From Flavobacterium aquariorum (GTDB lineage Bacteria; Bacteroidota; Bacteroidia; Flavobacteriales; Flavobacteriaceae), in the NCBI RefSeq assembly GCF_003254745.1, contig NZ_QKXH01000001.1:434001-498000 (forward strand): a DNA stretch of 64,000 nt, given 5' to 3'. Below are positions 1 to 8,648 of this stretch, piece after piece. Below the pieces are notes generated by a model. That model did no database searches. It saw only the letters and a list, made by a program, of their open reading frames with translations, and was not told where the DNA came from. Both the position numbers and the translations under genes were made by a program. Each line of letters opens with the position of its first letter. Positions within the stretch are counted from its first letter, which is position 1.

Positions 1-653
1 CAGTTATATTATCTACCAAAACGCTGTCGGATATTCAACGACGGGAACTTCTAAGTGCTGGTTTTGAAGTATTCGAAGAGGATTTCATTTCGACTAAGAA
101 GCAAGAATTCGAACTCAATTCTATCAACGATAATTTGATTTTTACCAGTCAAAATGCGGCACAGAGTGTTTTGGAAAATTCAGATGTTGACAATTTGAAA
201 AACAAAAATGTTTTTTGCGTTGGACTAAAAACGAAAATTCTATTATCTGAGGCTGGGTTCAATGTAGTTGCTTACACGGGTTATGCCGCTGACTTAGCCG
301 AGATTATTGCTTTGATTTATAGCCAAGAAAGCTATACTTTCTTTAGTGGAAATCTGCGTAAAGAAACACTCCCAAAAGCTTTGAAAGAAGCAGGGATAAA
401 ATTCAACGAGATTCAGGTTTATGAAACGCTATTGACTCCTATAAAGATTAAGGAGAAAATCGATGCGATACTATTTTTCAGTCCGTCAGGCGTAGAAAGT
501 TATCTAAAAGAGAATACAATTAAAAACGAGAATTGTTTTTGCATTGGCGAAACTACCGCAAGTGCATTAGACAAAAAAACAAAAAACATCATCGTCGCAG
601 ACCAACAAACCATTGAAGACGTGATTGAGGATGTAATAACAGAATATAAGTAA
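1..653 (+). CDS. hemD: Uroporphyrinogen-III synthase, 5' end outside window
   Basis: The reading frame is open from base 3, so the gene starts before the window; 216 C-terminal residues are visible. HemD cyclises hydroxymethylbilane to uroporphyrinogen III in heme synthesis. The assignment rests on the bilobed HemD-like pattern (an STKTLS..Q opening, a central 'IFTSQNA' strand-turn, and 'FFSPSGVESYL' followed by 'CIGETTASAL' near the C-terminus) and on position directly before hemE. HemD sequences diverge strongly, so context matters. An internal TTG at 135 would give a shorter ORF, but the coding frame clearly runs upstream of it. A 69-bp gap separates it from hemE on the same strand, consistent with one heme operon. 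Confidence 0.85.
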   Translation, partial: VILSTKTLSDIQRRELLSAGFEVFEEDFISTKKQEFELNSINDNLIFTSQNAAQSVLENSDVDNLKNKNVFCVGLKTKILLSEAGFNVVAYTGYAADLAEIIALIYSQESYTFFSGNLRKETLPKALKEAGIKFNEIQVYETLLTPIKIKEKIDAILFFSPSGVESYLKENTIKNENCFCIGETTASALDKKTKNIIVADQQTIEDVIEDVITEYK

Positions 654-722
654 AATAAATAAAAATAAGAGTTTCTTTTACGGTTGTCAAAACTGTAAAC
701 TGAAAACTGCAAACTGAAAATT

Positions 723-1748
723 ATGTTAAAGAACGACCTATTTTTAAAAGCTTTAAAAGGAGAAACAGTACAACGCCCACCAGTTTGGATGATGCGTCAA
801 GCCGGAAGATATTTACCGGAATTTAGAGCTTTGCGTGACAAATACGATTTTTTCACCCGTTGCGAAACTCCAGAATTGGCTGCAGAAATCACCGTTCAGC
901 CTATTCGCCGTATTGCTCCAGATGCCGCGATTTTGTTCTCGGATATTTTGGTAGTGCCAAGAGCAATGGGAATTCACGTGGAATTGAAAGACAATTTGGG
1001 ACCGATTATCCCAAATCCAATTCGTACTATGGAACAAGTAAGCCAGGTTTATGTTCCAGATGTAAATGAAACTTTAGGTTATGTTTTTGATGCAGTTAAA
1101 TTAACCAAAGAAATGCTGAATGATGAGGTGCCTTTGATTGGTTTCGCAGGTTCTCCTTGGACAATTTTCTGTTATGCTGTTGAGGGAAAAGGTTCTAAAA
1201 GTTTTGACACTGCCAAAGGTTTTTGTTTTTCAAACCCAGTAGCAGCCCATACTTTATTGCAAAAAATCACCGATACCACTATTTTATATCTGAAAGAAAA
1301 AGTAAAATCGGGAGTAGATGCCGTTCAAATTTTTGATTCTTGGGGCGGAATGCTTTCACCAGTGGATTATCAGGAATTCTCTTGGAAATATATTAACCAA
1401 ATAATTGAAGCTTTGGCTAAAGTTACTCCGGTTATTGTTTTCGGAAAAGGATGTTGGTTTGCTCTAGGCGAAATGGGAAAAAGCAAGGCTTCGGCTTTGG
1501 GAGTGGATTGGACATGTTCGGCTAGAAACGCTCGTTATTTATCAGGTGGAAACGTTACTTTGCAAGGGAATTTTGATCCTTCAAGACTACTTTCACCAAT
1601 TCCAACCATCAAGAAAATGGTACACGAAATGATTGACGAATTCGGAAAAGACAAATACATCGTGAACTTAGGTCACGGAATTTTACCAAATATCCCTGTG
1701 GATCACGCAAAAGCATTTATTGATGCAGTGAAGGAATACGGAAACTAG
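723..1748 (+). CDS. hemE: Uroporphyrinogen decarboxylase
   Basis: Catalyses the four decarboxylations that turn uroporphyrinogen III into coproporphyrinogen III in the cytoplasm. The 341-residue length is typical. The N-terminal '[16 protein letters not shown]' is the substrate-binding signature of the family; '[13 protein letters not shown]' and the C-terminal '[15 protein letters not shown]' are also diagnostic. The start is the ATG at 723, immediately after a short direct-repeat leader (variants of 'aactgcaaactgaaa'). It lies between hemD and hemF, so the operon order follows the pathway except for hemB, which comes last. Confidence 0.97.
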   Translation: MLKNDLFLKALKGETVQRPPVWMMRQAGRYLPEFRALRDKYDFFTRCETPELAAEITVQPIRRIAPDAAILFSDILVVPRAMGIHVELKDNLGPIIPNPIRTMEQVSQVYVPDVNETLGYVFDAVKLTKEMLNDEVPLIGFAGSPWTIFCYAVEGKGSKSFDTAKGFCFSNPVAAHTLLQKITDTTILYLKEKVKSGVDAVQIFDSWGGMLSPVDYQEFSWKYINQIIEALAKVTPVIVFGKGCWFALGEMGKSKASALGVDWTCSARNARYLSGGNVTLQGNFDPSRLLSPIPTIKKMVHEMIDEFGKDKYIVNLGHGILPNIPVDHAKAFIDAVKEYGN

Positions 1749-1796
1749 TACGCAGTTCTAAGTTTGCAGAAAGGCAGAAATCAAAGAATTTAAAAA

Positions 1797-2174
1797 ATGC
1801 TAAACAAAGGCTTAAGAGACCAGGAAAGTATCCGCATTGACAACGTGCTAAAAAAGTTGATGTCATTGGTTTATGTACCCAAGTTTTGGAATTTGGAAGA
1901 CCTTCTGTATCTTGAAAATGACTTAAAAGACTTAGCGATGAATGTCGAAAGTCTCAATAACTTTGAGGAAGAGGAATTGATTGTTCATTTGCAACGCCTT
2001 AATTTAGATTGGAATCAGTTGGAGTTATTTGCTGATTTTTTGATTGCTTTTTCTAAAGAAAGTCAGTTTGATTTCTCGCAAAAAGCCATTGCCATTTACA
2101 ATTATATCCAAAAGGAAAGCAAAGTCTTTTCGTTTGGAATAAATGCTAAAATCGCTTCGGCTAAAAACAAATAA
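1797..2174 (+). CDS. Conserved-looking protein of unknown function in heme operon
   Basis: 125 residues, not recognised. The protein is soluble and mostly helical in appearance, with acidic stretches ('FEEEELIVHLQRLNLDWNQLELFADFLIAF') and a lysine-rich C-terminus. There is no signal peptide, membrane segment or metal-binding motif. It sits 48 bp after hemE and ends 2 bp before the acetyltransferase start, so it is almost certainly cotranscribed with the heme genes. A role in heme synthesis is only a guess from position. The clean ATG, tight packing and lack of a competing frame support it being a real gene. Confidence 0.75.
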   Translation: MLNKGLRDQESIRIDNVLKKLMSLVYVPKFWNLEDLLYLENDLKDLAMNVESLNNFEEEELIVHLQRLNLDWNQLELFADFLIAFSKESQFDFSQKAIAIYNYIQKESKVFSFGINAKIASAKNK

Positions 2175-2176
2175 AA

Positions 2177-2728
2177 ATGAGTTTTACAGATTGGAAAATA
2201 GACCGAATTGAACATATTCTTCCTGAAGAGTTTTATAAACTAATTGATGAGAATAGAAATCACATCGGGAAAACTTTTCCAGTAACTCTCGCCAACTCTG
2301 ATTCTTTAAAGAAAGCAAAAGATTTTCTGGCTGTCAGTCTTGACAAAGAAAAGAATAAGGAAGGTTATTATTTTTATGCAAGAGATTTAATAACCAATTA
2401 TTTAATTGGTTATTTATGTGTGAAAACTATAGATTACCGCATTTCAAAATGCGAATTGGGTTATTTTGTAGATGAAGATTTTCAGAGAAAAGGAATCACC
2501 TCAAAAATGGTTTTGGATGCACTTGAATTTTGTTTCAACGAATTGACGATGAACAAGGTTTTTATCTGCACTTCAGAAATTAATCTTGCAAGCCAGCGAA
2601 TTGCATTAAAACACAATTTCAAACAAGAAGGAATTTTACGAGACGAATTTAGAAATGGTGATGGCGAATTGCAAAACACTGTTTATTTCGGATTGCTTAA
2701 ATCAGAATATAATAACAATGAAAAATAA
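2177..2728 (+). CDS. GNAT acetyltransferase, RimJ/RimL type
   Basis: 183 residues. The GNAT fold is visible: 'KCELGYFVDEDFQRKGITSKMVLDALEFCF' contains the acetyl-CoA binding motif A (here Q-R-K-G-I-T) and 'NLASQRIALKHNFKQEGILRDEF' is the RimJ/RimL-type motif B, in which an asparagine or serine precedes the helix. The family acetylates protein N-termini or small amines; the substrate here is unknown. The gene begins 2 bp after its upstream neighbour and its last 11 bp overlap the hemF start, suggesting translational coupling. This is a housekeeping-style insertion in the heme operon, not a heme enzyme. Confidence 0.88.
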   Translation: MSFTDWKIDRIEHILPEEFYKLIDENRNHIGKTFPVTLANSDSLKKAKDFLAVSLDKEKNKEGYYFYARDLITNYLIGYLCVKTIDYRISKCELGYFVDEDFQRKGITSKMVLDALEFCFNELTMNKVFICTSEINLASQRIALKHNFKQEGILRDEFRNGDGELQNTVYFGLLKSEYNNNEK

Positions 2729-3620
2729 ATTTTACGCATACATACAAAACCTTCAAGACCAAATCGTAGCAGGATTAGAAGCCGTTGACGGAACTGCAAA
2801 ATTCCGTGAAGACCTTTGGGAACGACCGGAAGGTGGAGGAGGACGTACTCGCGTAATCGAAAACGGAGCTGTTTTTGAAAAAGGTGGTGTCAACATTTCG
2901 GCTGTTCACGGAAAATTGCCAGATTCAATGCAAAAACTATTCAATGTAGGCGAAGCCGATTTCTTTGCCTGTGGTTTGAGTTTGGTTTTGCATCCGAAAA
3001 ATCCAATGGTACCAACGGTTCACGCGAATTGGCGTTATTTCGAAATGTATGATGATAATGGAAATGTGATTCAGCAATGGTTTGGCGGAGGTCAGGATTT
3101 AACGCCTTATTATTTGTTTGAAGAAGATGCGGTTCATTTTCACCAAACCTGTAAAAACGCTTGTGATAAACATAACCCAGAGTTTTATCCAAAGTATAAA
3201 AAACAATGTGATGCCTATTTTTGGAACGCACATCGCAACGAAGCTCGAGGAATTGGAGGATTGTTTTTCGATTATTGTAAAGCAACCGAAACAATGTCAA
3301 TGGGAAATTGGTTTAACTTTGTTACAGAAGTAGGGAATAGTTTTCTAGAAGCCTACGTTCCAATAGTCGAAAGAAGAAAAAACTTGACCTACACTGCTGA
3401 AAACAGAACGTGGCAAGAAATAAGAAGAGGCCGTTATGTAGAATTCAATTTGGTGCACGATAAAGGCACTTTATTTGGATTAAAAACCAACGGAAGGATA
3501 GAAAGTATTCTGATGAGTTTACCGCCGAACGTGCAGTGGGTGTATGATCATCATCCAAAAACGGGAAGTGAAGAAGATAGATTATTGAAAATATTACAAA
3601 ATCCGATTGATTGGATTTAG
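2718..3620 (+). CDS. hemF: Oxygen-dependent coproporphyrinogen III oxidase
   Basis: Converts coproporphyrinogen III to protoporphyrinogen IX using O2. 300 residues from the ATG at 2718; a longer in-frame extension to 2655 lies inside the preceding acetyltransferase gene and adds a non-homologous leader, so it was rejected. Family hallmarks include 'GGGGRTRVIENGAVFEKGG' near the N-terminus, 'FGGGQDLTPYYLFEED' and 'RGIGGLFFDY'. The start overlaps the previous stop by 11 bp. Use of HemF rather than HemN as the visible enzyme suggests aerobic heme synthesis, though a HemN elsewhere cannot be excluded. Confidence 0.96.
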   Translation: MKNKFYAYIQNLQDQIVAGLEAVDGTAKFREDLWERPEGGGGRTRVIENGAVFEKGGVNISAVHGKLPDSMQKLFNVGEADFFACGLSLVLHPKNPMVPTVHANWRYFEMYDDNGNVIQQWFGGGQDLTPYYLFEEDAVHFHQTCKNACDKHNPEFYPKYKKQCDAYFWNAHRNEARGIGGLFFDYCKATETMSMGNWFNFVTEVGNSFLEAYVPIVERRKNLTYTAENRTWQEIRRGRYVEFNLVHDKGTLFGLKTNGRIESILMSLPPNVQWVYDHHPKTGSEEDRLLKILQNPIDWI

Positions 3621-3705
3621 ATTTAAGAATGAAGATTAACGATTTTTGAATTAAGATGTAAAAAAGTCCTAAAACAAGAAAAGTTTTCTTCAATCTGTGA
3701 GCATA

Positions 3706-3733
3706 TCTGCAATCTAAATTCTGCAATCTAAAT
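3706..3733. repeat. 14-bp direct repeat, two copies, before hemB
   Basis: Two adjacent copies of TCTGCAATCTAAAT, followed by a partial third, end 12 bp before the hemB ATG. The same 14-mer, with A as the last base, occurs nearly three times before the mntR-like gene at 47309-47347. No palindrome is apparent. Confidence 0.8.
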
Positions 3734-3745
3734 TCTAAAATTATT

Positions 3746-4741
3746 ATGTTCCCATTACACAGAGGTAGAAGATTACGCGTAAACGAATCCATTCGTTCTT
3801 TAGTTCGCGAAACCACATTAAGCCCAACCGATTTTATGTTCCCTATGTTTATCGCTGAAGGGGAAAACGTAAAGGTCGAAATATCTTCTATGCCAGGAAT
3901 CTTTCGTCGTTCGATTGATTTGACGGTTGAGGAAGTTAAAGAAATATATGCATTAGGAATTCGTGCAGTCAATATTTACGTAAAAGTAAGTGAGGATTTA
4001 AAAGACAATACAGGAAAAGAATCTTGGAATCCAAACGGATTGATGCAACAGGCCATTCGTGCGATCAAATCGGCCTGTCCAGAGATGATTGTAATGCCGG
4101 ATGTGGCTTTGGACCCGTATTCTATTTATGGTCACGACGGAATTATTGCCAATGGCGATGTTGAAAACGACTCTACCGTTGCTGCTTTGGTAAAAATGGC
4201 TGTTTCTCACGCCGAAGCCGGAGCTGATTTTGTAGCGCCATCCGATATGATGGACGGACGCGTGTTGCGTTTGCGAGAAGGATTGGACGCCGCAGGTTTT
4301 CATCACGTGGGGATTATGAGTTATTCGGCTAAGTATGCTTCTGCGTTTTACGGGCCTTTCCGAGATGCCTTGGACAGTGCACCAAGAGAAGCTGACGTTG
4401 CTGTTCCAAAAGACAAGAAAACGTACCAAATGGACTATGCCAACCGCATCGAAGCCATCAAAGAAGCTTTATCCGATGTAGAAGAAGGTGCCGACATGGT
4501 TATGGTAAAACCCGGAATTGCGTATTTGGACATCGTTCGTGAAGTTAAAAACGCTGTGAATGTTCCCGTGACGGTTTTTCATGTTTCTGGTGAATATGCA
4601 ATGATCAAAGCAGCTGCCGAAAGAGGTTGGTTGGATAATGACAAAATAATGATGGAGCAATTGATGTGTATCAAAAGAGCAGGAGCAAGTTTGATTTCGA
4701 CCTATTTTGCCAAAGAAGCAGCTATACTTTTAAATAAATAA
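3746..4741 (+). CDS. hemB: Porphobilinogen synthase (delta-aminolevulinate dehydratase)
   Basis: Condenses two 5-aminolevulinates to porphobilinogen. 331 residues, the usual size. The Schiff-base lysine lies in 'MVMVKPGIAYLDIV' and the second active-site lysine in 'SYSAKYASAFYGPFRDA'. The segment that binds catalytic zinc in E. coli-type enzymes (three cysteines) reads 'DVALDPYSIYGHDGI' here. It has Asp and Ala in those places, as in Mg-dependent HemB proteins, so a magnesium-type enzyme is inferred. It is separated from hemF by 125 bp carrying 14-bp direct repeats, so it may have its own promoter. Confidence 0.96.
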   Translation: MFPLHRGRRLRVNESIRSLVRETTLSPTDFMFPMFIAEGENVKVEISSMPGIFRRSIDLTVEEVKEIYALGIRAVNIYVKVSEDLKDNTGKESWNPNGLMQQAIRAIKSACPEMIVMPDVALDPYSIYGHDGIIANGDVENDSTVAALVKMAVSHAEAGADFVAPSDMMDGRVLRLREGLDAAGFHHVGIMSYSAKYASAFYGPFRDALDSAPREADVAVPKDKKTYQMDYANRIEAIKEALSDVEEGADMVMVKPGIAYLDIVREVKNAVNVPVTVFHVSGEYAMIKAAAERGWLDNDKIMMEQLMCIKRAGASLISTYFAKEAAILLNK

Positions 4742-4744
4742 AAC

Positions 4745-5134
4745 ATGAAAAAGCTATTAATTATTGTTACGCTCTTAGTTTTGGTTAGCTGTAAAAAAGA
4801 AAGCCAGGAACCCTTCGGAAAACCGGAAGTAACTTCTGATTCAGCAACAGTAAAATCACCGGAAGTTCTAGGAAAAGAAATTTTTGAAAACAAAGGAAAT
4901 TGTATCGCTTGTCATTTGCCAGACAAAAAGCTTATAGGCCCTAGTTTACACGACATTGCCAAAATCTACAAAGATAAAAACGCTGATATGGTCACATTTT
5001 TAAAAGGAGATGGTGAACCTCTTGTGGATCCAAGCCAGTTCGAAGTAATGAAAACTAACTTTGCCATCACTGAGGAGATGTCAGATGAAGAGTTACAAGC
5101 ATTAGAAGCTTATATCTATTCGAATTTGAAATAG
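4745..5134 (+). CDS. Class I cytochrome c lipoprotein
   Basis: 129 residues. A lipoprotein signal peptide ends at 'LVSCKK' (Cys16 would be lipidated), so the protein should be anchored in the periplasm or outer membrane. One heme c site is present, 'NCIACH'; the likely distal ligand is the methionine in 'FEVMKTNF', and the C-terminal helix 'MSDEELQALEAYIYS' is typical of small c-type cytochromes. It starts 3 bp after the hemB stop, so it shares the heme transcript. A role as an electron carrier is inferred; its partner is unknown. Confidence 0.9.
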   Translation: MKKLLIIVTLLVLVSCKKESQEPFGKPEVTSDSATVKSPEVLGKEIFENKGNCIACHLPDKKLIGPSLHDIAKIYKDKNADMVTFLKGDGEPLVDPSQFEVMKTNFAITEEMSDEELQALEAYIYSNLK

Positions 5135-5142
5135 TTTTAGGA

Positions 5143-5226
5143 GCTAATCCCGCTGTCCACTATATCTCTTATGGTCTCGTCTTTTTTGACGAGACCATAA
5201 GAGGATGCCGTTTCCATCGGGGCTAA
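5143..5226 (+). repeat. Dispersed hairpin repeat, copy A
   Basis: About 84 bp between the cytochrome gene and ogt. The outer ends are 'gctaatcccgctgtcc' and 'ccatcggggctaa', which form an imperfect inverted repeat. The centre is a perfect 16-bp stem (5166-5181 and 5188-5203) with a six-T loop. Copies with the same ends but a different central stem occur at 6602-6694 (opposite orientation) and 27916-27986. It could end the heme-operon transcript, although the loop rather than the tail holds the T run. Confidence 0.8.
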
Positions 5227-5330
5227 AAAACATGAACCATTTGTATGTGCGAATGGTTTTTTTATTTTTCATCCTTTCTAAATTCTTTACGAACTTTGCG
5301 ATAACTTTGTCACTAAATCTATTCAAAATC

Positions 5331-5801
5331 ATGGAAACAGTCTACATCAAAACACCCTTAGGAATCGCCTCAATCGCAGGAGATGAAAATGGAATTTCAG
5401 AAATTTCCGTTTTGGATGAAGGAACTGTTTCAACAGCAATTCCAAACGTTTTACAAGAAGCTGTTTCTCAACTCAATGATTATTTTGAAGGGAAACGAAC
5501 CCATTTTGATTTCAAACTCAATCCAAAAGGAACTGAATTTCAGCAAAAAGTGTGGGGCGCCTTATTGGAGATTCCGTATGGAAAAACCAGAACGTATCTC
5601 GAACAGTCAAAAGTTTTAGGAGACGTTAAAGCCATTCGTGCTGTGGCTTCCGCCAATGGGAAAAATCCACTTTGGATTGTTGTTCCTTGCCATAGAGTCA
5701 TTGGAACAGATGGTTCACTTACAGGTTACGCTGGAGGATTATGGAGGAAAAAATGGTTATTAGAACACGAAAACCCAACAACTCAACAAAGTTTGTTCTA
5801 A
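5331..5801 (+). CDS. ogt: Methylated-DNA--protein-cysteine methyltransferase
   Basis: Suicidal repair of O6-alkylguanine by transfer of the alkyl group to its own cysteine. 156 residues from the ATG at 5331; the longer frame starting at 5205 runs through the hairpin repeat and a leader peptide with no homology, so it was rejected. The active site 'IVVPCHRVIGTDG' carries the acceptor cysteine, preceded by the helix-turn-helix 'GKTRTYLEQSKVLGDVKAIRAVASANGKNP', which contains the arginine finger region. The length fits Ogt/MGMT proteins without an Ada domain. It is transcribed alone. Confidence 0.96.
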   Translation: METVYIKTPLGIASIAGDENGISEISVLDEGTVSTAIPNVLQEAVSQLNDYFEGKRTHFDFKLNPKGTEFQQKVWGALLEIPYGKTRTYLEQSKVLGDVKAIRAVASANGKNPLWIVVPCHRVIGTDGSLTGYAGGLWRKKWLLEHENPTTQQSLF

Positions 5802-5852
5802 TACATTTATAGAATAAATTTCTTATATTCGTTTTTAGATAACTTGTAAAAA

Positions 5853-6566
5853 ATGATTGAAAAAATAAACCTCAATAATATCCTTTTCCTTGACATTGAA
5901 ACTGTTCCCGAAGTTGCGGATTACAACACTTTGGATGATGAAATGAAAGGACTTTGGGAACAAAAAACTTTATACCAACGCAAAGATGAGTTTTCAGGTG
6001 AGGAATTCTACAATCGCGCCGGAATTTGGGCAGAGTTCGGGAAAATTGTCTGTATCTCGGTTGGGTATTTTACGATCAAGGGTGATATTCGTAATTTTAG
6101 GGTTACCTCTTTTTTTGGTGAAGAAAATAAAATTCTAAAAGACTTCAATAATTTGTTGAACAATCATTTCAATCAGCCACAACACGTTTTGTGCGGGCAT
6201 AATGCCAAAGAATTTGATATTCCGTTTCTTGCCCGCCGAATGATTATCAACCAAATTCCTATTCCCGACAAACTCAATTTATTTGGTAAAAAGCCTTGGG
6301 AAATTGCACACTTGGACACTTTGGAGTTATGGAAATTTGGCGATTACAAGCATTTCACTTCTTTAAAGTTATTGTGTAAAGTGCTCGGAATCCCATCGCC
6401 AAAAGGCGATATTGACGGTAGCCAGGTAGGGCATGTCTTTTATGTGGACAAAGATATTGACCGCATTGTTACTTATTGCGAAAAAGACACCGTCGCCGTG
6501 GCACAAATTTTTCTTCGGTTACGTCGTGAAGATTTATTGATTGAGGACGAGATTATTCACGTTTAG
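5853..6566 (+). CDS. PolB-like 3'-5' exonuclease
   Basis: 237 residues, RNase H-like (DnaQ superfamily) fold. The ExoI motif is 'FLDIETVPE' (Asp and Glu), ExoII is 'LCGHNAKEFDIPFLARR', and ExoIII is 'VTYCEKDTVAVA' (Tyr-x3-Asp). Together these supply the four acidic metal ligands of a DEDDy exonuclease. Proteins of this size without a polymerase domain form the predicted stand-alone PolB-like exonuclease family seen in many Bacteroidota; the biological substrate is not established. It is monocistronic, lying 51 bp after ogt, and the two could form a small DNA-repair pair. Confidence 0.9.
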   Translation: MIEKINLNNILFLDIETVPEVADYNTLDDEMKGLWEQKTLYQRKDEFSGEEFYNRAGIWAEFGKIVCISVGYFTIKGDIRNFRVTSFFGEENKILKDFNNLLNNHFNQPQHVLCGHNAKEFDIPFLARRMIINQIPIPDKLNLFGKKPWEIAHLDTLELWKFGDYKHFTSLKLLCKVLGIPSPKGDIDGSQVGHVFYVDKDIDRIVTYCEKDTVAVAQIFLRLRREDLLIEDEIIHV

Positions 6567-6601
6567 TGTCAAATGATTACAAAAATTCCAAATCTCTCCC
6601 C

Positions 6602-6694
6602 TTAGCCCCGATTGCTTCGCCAGTTCGCTTCGCTCGTGTGTAGTGAAAATCCTCTCTCGTTTTTTCAACGAGAGAGATTGTAACGAATAGCGGG
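6602..6694 (-). repeat. Dispersed hairpin repeat, copy B
   Basis: On the minus strand this matches copy A: 'tcccgctattcgttacaat' at one end and 'gcaatcggggctaag' at the other, around a stem of ten pairs (ctctctcgtt with aacgagagag). An extra GC-rich block is inserted at 6614-6636, whose reverse complement recurs at 6720-6743. The 6566-6871 gap contains nothing else that I can identify. Confidence 0.75.
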
Positions 6695-6743
6695 ACCCAT
6701 GCCGGCTAAAAAAGCCACCCGAGCGATAGCGAACAGGCGAAGC
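6614..6743. repeat. Long inverted repeat enclosing copy B
   Basis: Arms 6614-6636 (gcttcgccagttcgcttcg...) and 6720-6743 are reverse complements with a few mismatches. They enclose the inner hairpin of copy B, so the RNA could fold into a stem of about 130 nt. The arms are GC-richer than their surroundings. Confidence 0.7.
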
Positions 6744-6870
6744 AAATCTTTCTGCTTAAAAATCAATAACCGAATACCGATTTTATAGTTTGTGTTTTTT
6801 CATTGTACCCAGTGTGAAAACCTTTGTGAACTTTGCGGTTAAATATTTACATTTACAAAAATTATAAATT

Positions 6871-8310
6871 ATGGTATTAAGTAGATTCTGGTTAGTCATT
6901 TTTATTTCATCGATTGTTTTTATTGTTGTCAGTTTGTTTTCTGCCAATACATATACCATTGATTATGTTTTGAATGGAAAAAAAGACGACCCAGTTTTAA
7001 TTTCTGAAAAATATATCGAACAAGTTCCTGCTTTTATCAAAGACAGTATCAAGAAAGCAACGGATCAAGCCATGATTATCAATCGTGATACGCTAAATGC
7101 CGACACGACTTATGTTTATAAAAATAAAACCGTAAAAATCTACAGCGGTGTTCAAAAATCGGATGGTTTATTGCCAACATGTAAAAGTACTTTGCTTGAT
7201 TTGATTTTACCCCTTATGGCCTATTTGGCATTTTTCTGCGGATTGATGGAGCTTTTAATCATTTCTGGAGCATCCGGAAAATTGGCTAAATTGTTGAGCC
7301 CAGTATTTGTAAAGGTGTTCCCGAGTATACCAAAAGATCATCCATCTATTTCATACATGACCTTAAACTTTGCCGCCAATTTCTTGGGATTGGATTCTGC
7401 AGCGACACCATTTGGATTAAAAGCCATGGAAAGTTTACAAGAAATAAACCCCGAAAAAGACAAAGCGAGTGATGCTCAAATTATGTTTATGTGCCTGCAT
7501 GCTTCGGGCCTAACATTAATTGCAACTTCTATTATTGGCTATCGTGCTGCTGCTAATGCAACAAATCCAGCCGATGTTATGTTGCCTTGCATTATCACTT
7601 CTTTTATTGGTACAATAGCTGCTTTTTTAATTGTTGGAATCAGGCAAAAAATAAATTTCAAGAGCGCATCTTTGGTTGTGGCTTTGATGGGGTTAATAGC
7701 TGCCATAGTTGGGTTATTGATGTATGTAAATCATTTGGATTTAATCGGTAAAAATTATTTTACCTCTAATCTTTCGGCTTTGATATTGGTGGGGATTATT
7801 GCTTTTACTTTGATATTTTCATTTATTAAAGAGAAGAAATTTGTCGAGGCAAAAACCACAGTTTTTGAAGCCTTTGTGTCAGGAGCCAATAATGGAGTTA
7901 AAACTGGAGTTACCATTTTTCCTTATGTTTTAGGGATGTTAGTTGCTATTTCGTTATTTAGAAACAGTGGCTTGTTTGAAATTATCAGTAATTGGATTGC
8001 TTTTGCTTTTTCCAATATGGGAGTAAGCAAGGAAATTACCGATGCTTTGCCGGTAGCCTTGCTTAGACCGTTTAGTTCTGCTGGATCAAGAGGGTTTTTG
8101 ATTGATTCGATGAATACTTTTGGTGCCGATTCCATGACGGGAAGGTTAAGCAGTATTTTTCAGTGCAGTGCCGAGAGTACTTTTTATGTGATTGCGGTTT
8201 ACTTTGGTTCGGTAAATATCAAAAATACCCGTTACGCTTTAGGAACAATGCTTTTGGTTGATGTGATTTGTGTGATTACAGCCATTTTTGTGGCGAGCTG
8301 GTTTTTTTAA
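6871..8310 (+). CDS. Nucleoside recognition (Gate) domain membrane protein
   Basis: 479 residues with about ten hydrophobic segments. Two Gate-type repeats are visible: 'LLDLILPLMAYLAFFCGLMELLIISGASGKLAKLLSPV' and, later, 'GANNGVKTGVTIFPYVLGMLVAISLFRNSGLFEII'. In Bacillus the two halves are the separate proteins SpmA and SpmB; fused versions of this length are common in Bacteroidota. Gate domains resemble nucleoside transporters and FeoB pores. The transported solute is unknown. An N-terminal insert of about 60 polar residues follows the first membrane segment and should lie outside the cytoplasm. Confidence 0.85.
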   Translation: MVLSRFWLVIFISSIVFIVVSLFSANTYTIDYVLNGKKDDPVLISEKYIEQVPAFIKDSIKKATDQAMIINRDTLNADTTYVYKNKTVKIYSGVQKSDGLLPTCKSTLLDLILPLMAYLAFFCGLMELLIISGASGKLAKLLSPVFVKVFPSIPKDHPSISYMTLNFAANFLGLDSAATPFGLKAMESLQEINPEKDKASDAQIMFMCLHASGLTLIATSIIGYRAAANATNPADVMLPCIITSFIGTIAAFLIVGIRQKINFKSASLVVALMGLIAAIVGLLMYVNHLDLIGKNYFTSNLSALILVGIIAFTLIFSFIKEKKFVEAKTTVFEAFVSGANNGVKTGVTIFPYVLGMLVAISLFRNSGLFEIISNWIAFAFSNMGVSKEITDALPVALLRPFSSAGSRGFLIDSMNTFGADSMTGRLSSIFQCSAESTFYVIAVYFGSVNIKNTRYALGTMLLVDVICVITAIFVASWFF

Positions 8311-8479
8311 TCTTTTTATAAGTTGGAAATATTGTCAAGTAAATTTGTTTGGGAAGCGAAAAATCTGTTAAAAAATTTGCTCAAGGAGAAAATGAAAATA
8401 TTGGAATATAATAATAATTTTTAGGAGTTTTAATTTATTTTTCATTCTTTTGGATTCAACTCAATAAATAAATTAAAAA

Positions 8480-8551
8480 ATGTCAAAATACACAAAATAC
8501 ATCGCCATAGGTTTGCTTATTTTATTCTTAGTTACAAGTTTATTAAGTTAA
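8480..8551 (+). CDS. Possible 23-residue single-span membrane peptide
   Basis: The ORF encodes MSKYTKYIAIGLLILFLVTSLLS, a positively charged start and one hydrophobic helix (the peptide is read here as residues 1-10 MSKYTKYIAI then a hydrophobic span). It is followed after 50 bp by a clean terminator at 8602-8629. The frame is short enough to arise by chance, but the composition, polar-then-hydrophobic layout and downstream terminator favour a real small gene. Its function is unknown. Confidence 0.4.
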   Translation: MSKYTKYIAIGLLILFLVTSLLS

Positions 8552-8601
8552 ATCTATTTAGTTCAGTTAGAGTTTTAGGTTTTAATCCAAGACATTAATA
8601 T

Positions 8602-8629
8602 AAAAGCCTCACATTTCTGTGAGGCTTTT
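8602..8629. terminator. Bidirectional terminator
   Basis: 12-bp perfect stem (aaaagcctcaca with tgtgaggctttt) and a four-base loop, between the small plus-strand ORF and the 3' end of the minus-strand protease. A and T runs on both sides allow it to work in both directions. Confidence 0.85.
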
Positions 8630-8648
8630 CGTTTGTCTAAAAGAAAAA

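Noticed and set aside
3445..3972. Minus-strand ORF of 175 residues over hemF and hemB
   Set aside because: Antisense shadow of two recognised enzymes.
5144..5332. Minus-strand ORF through the hairpin repeat
   Set aside because: Arises from the inverted repeat; no homology and no start context.
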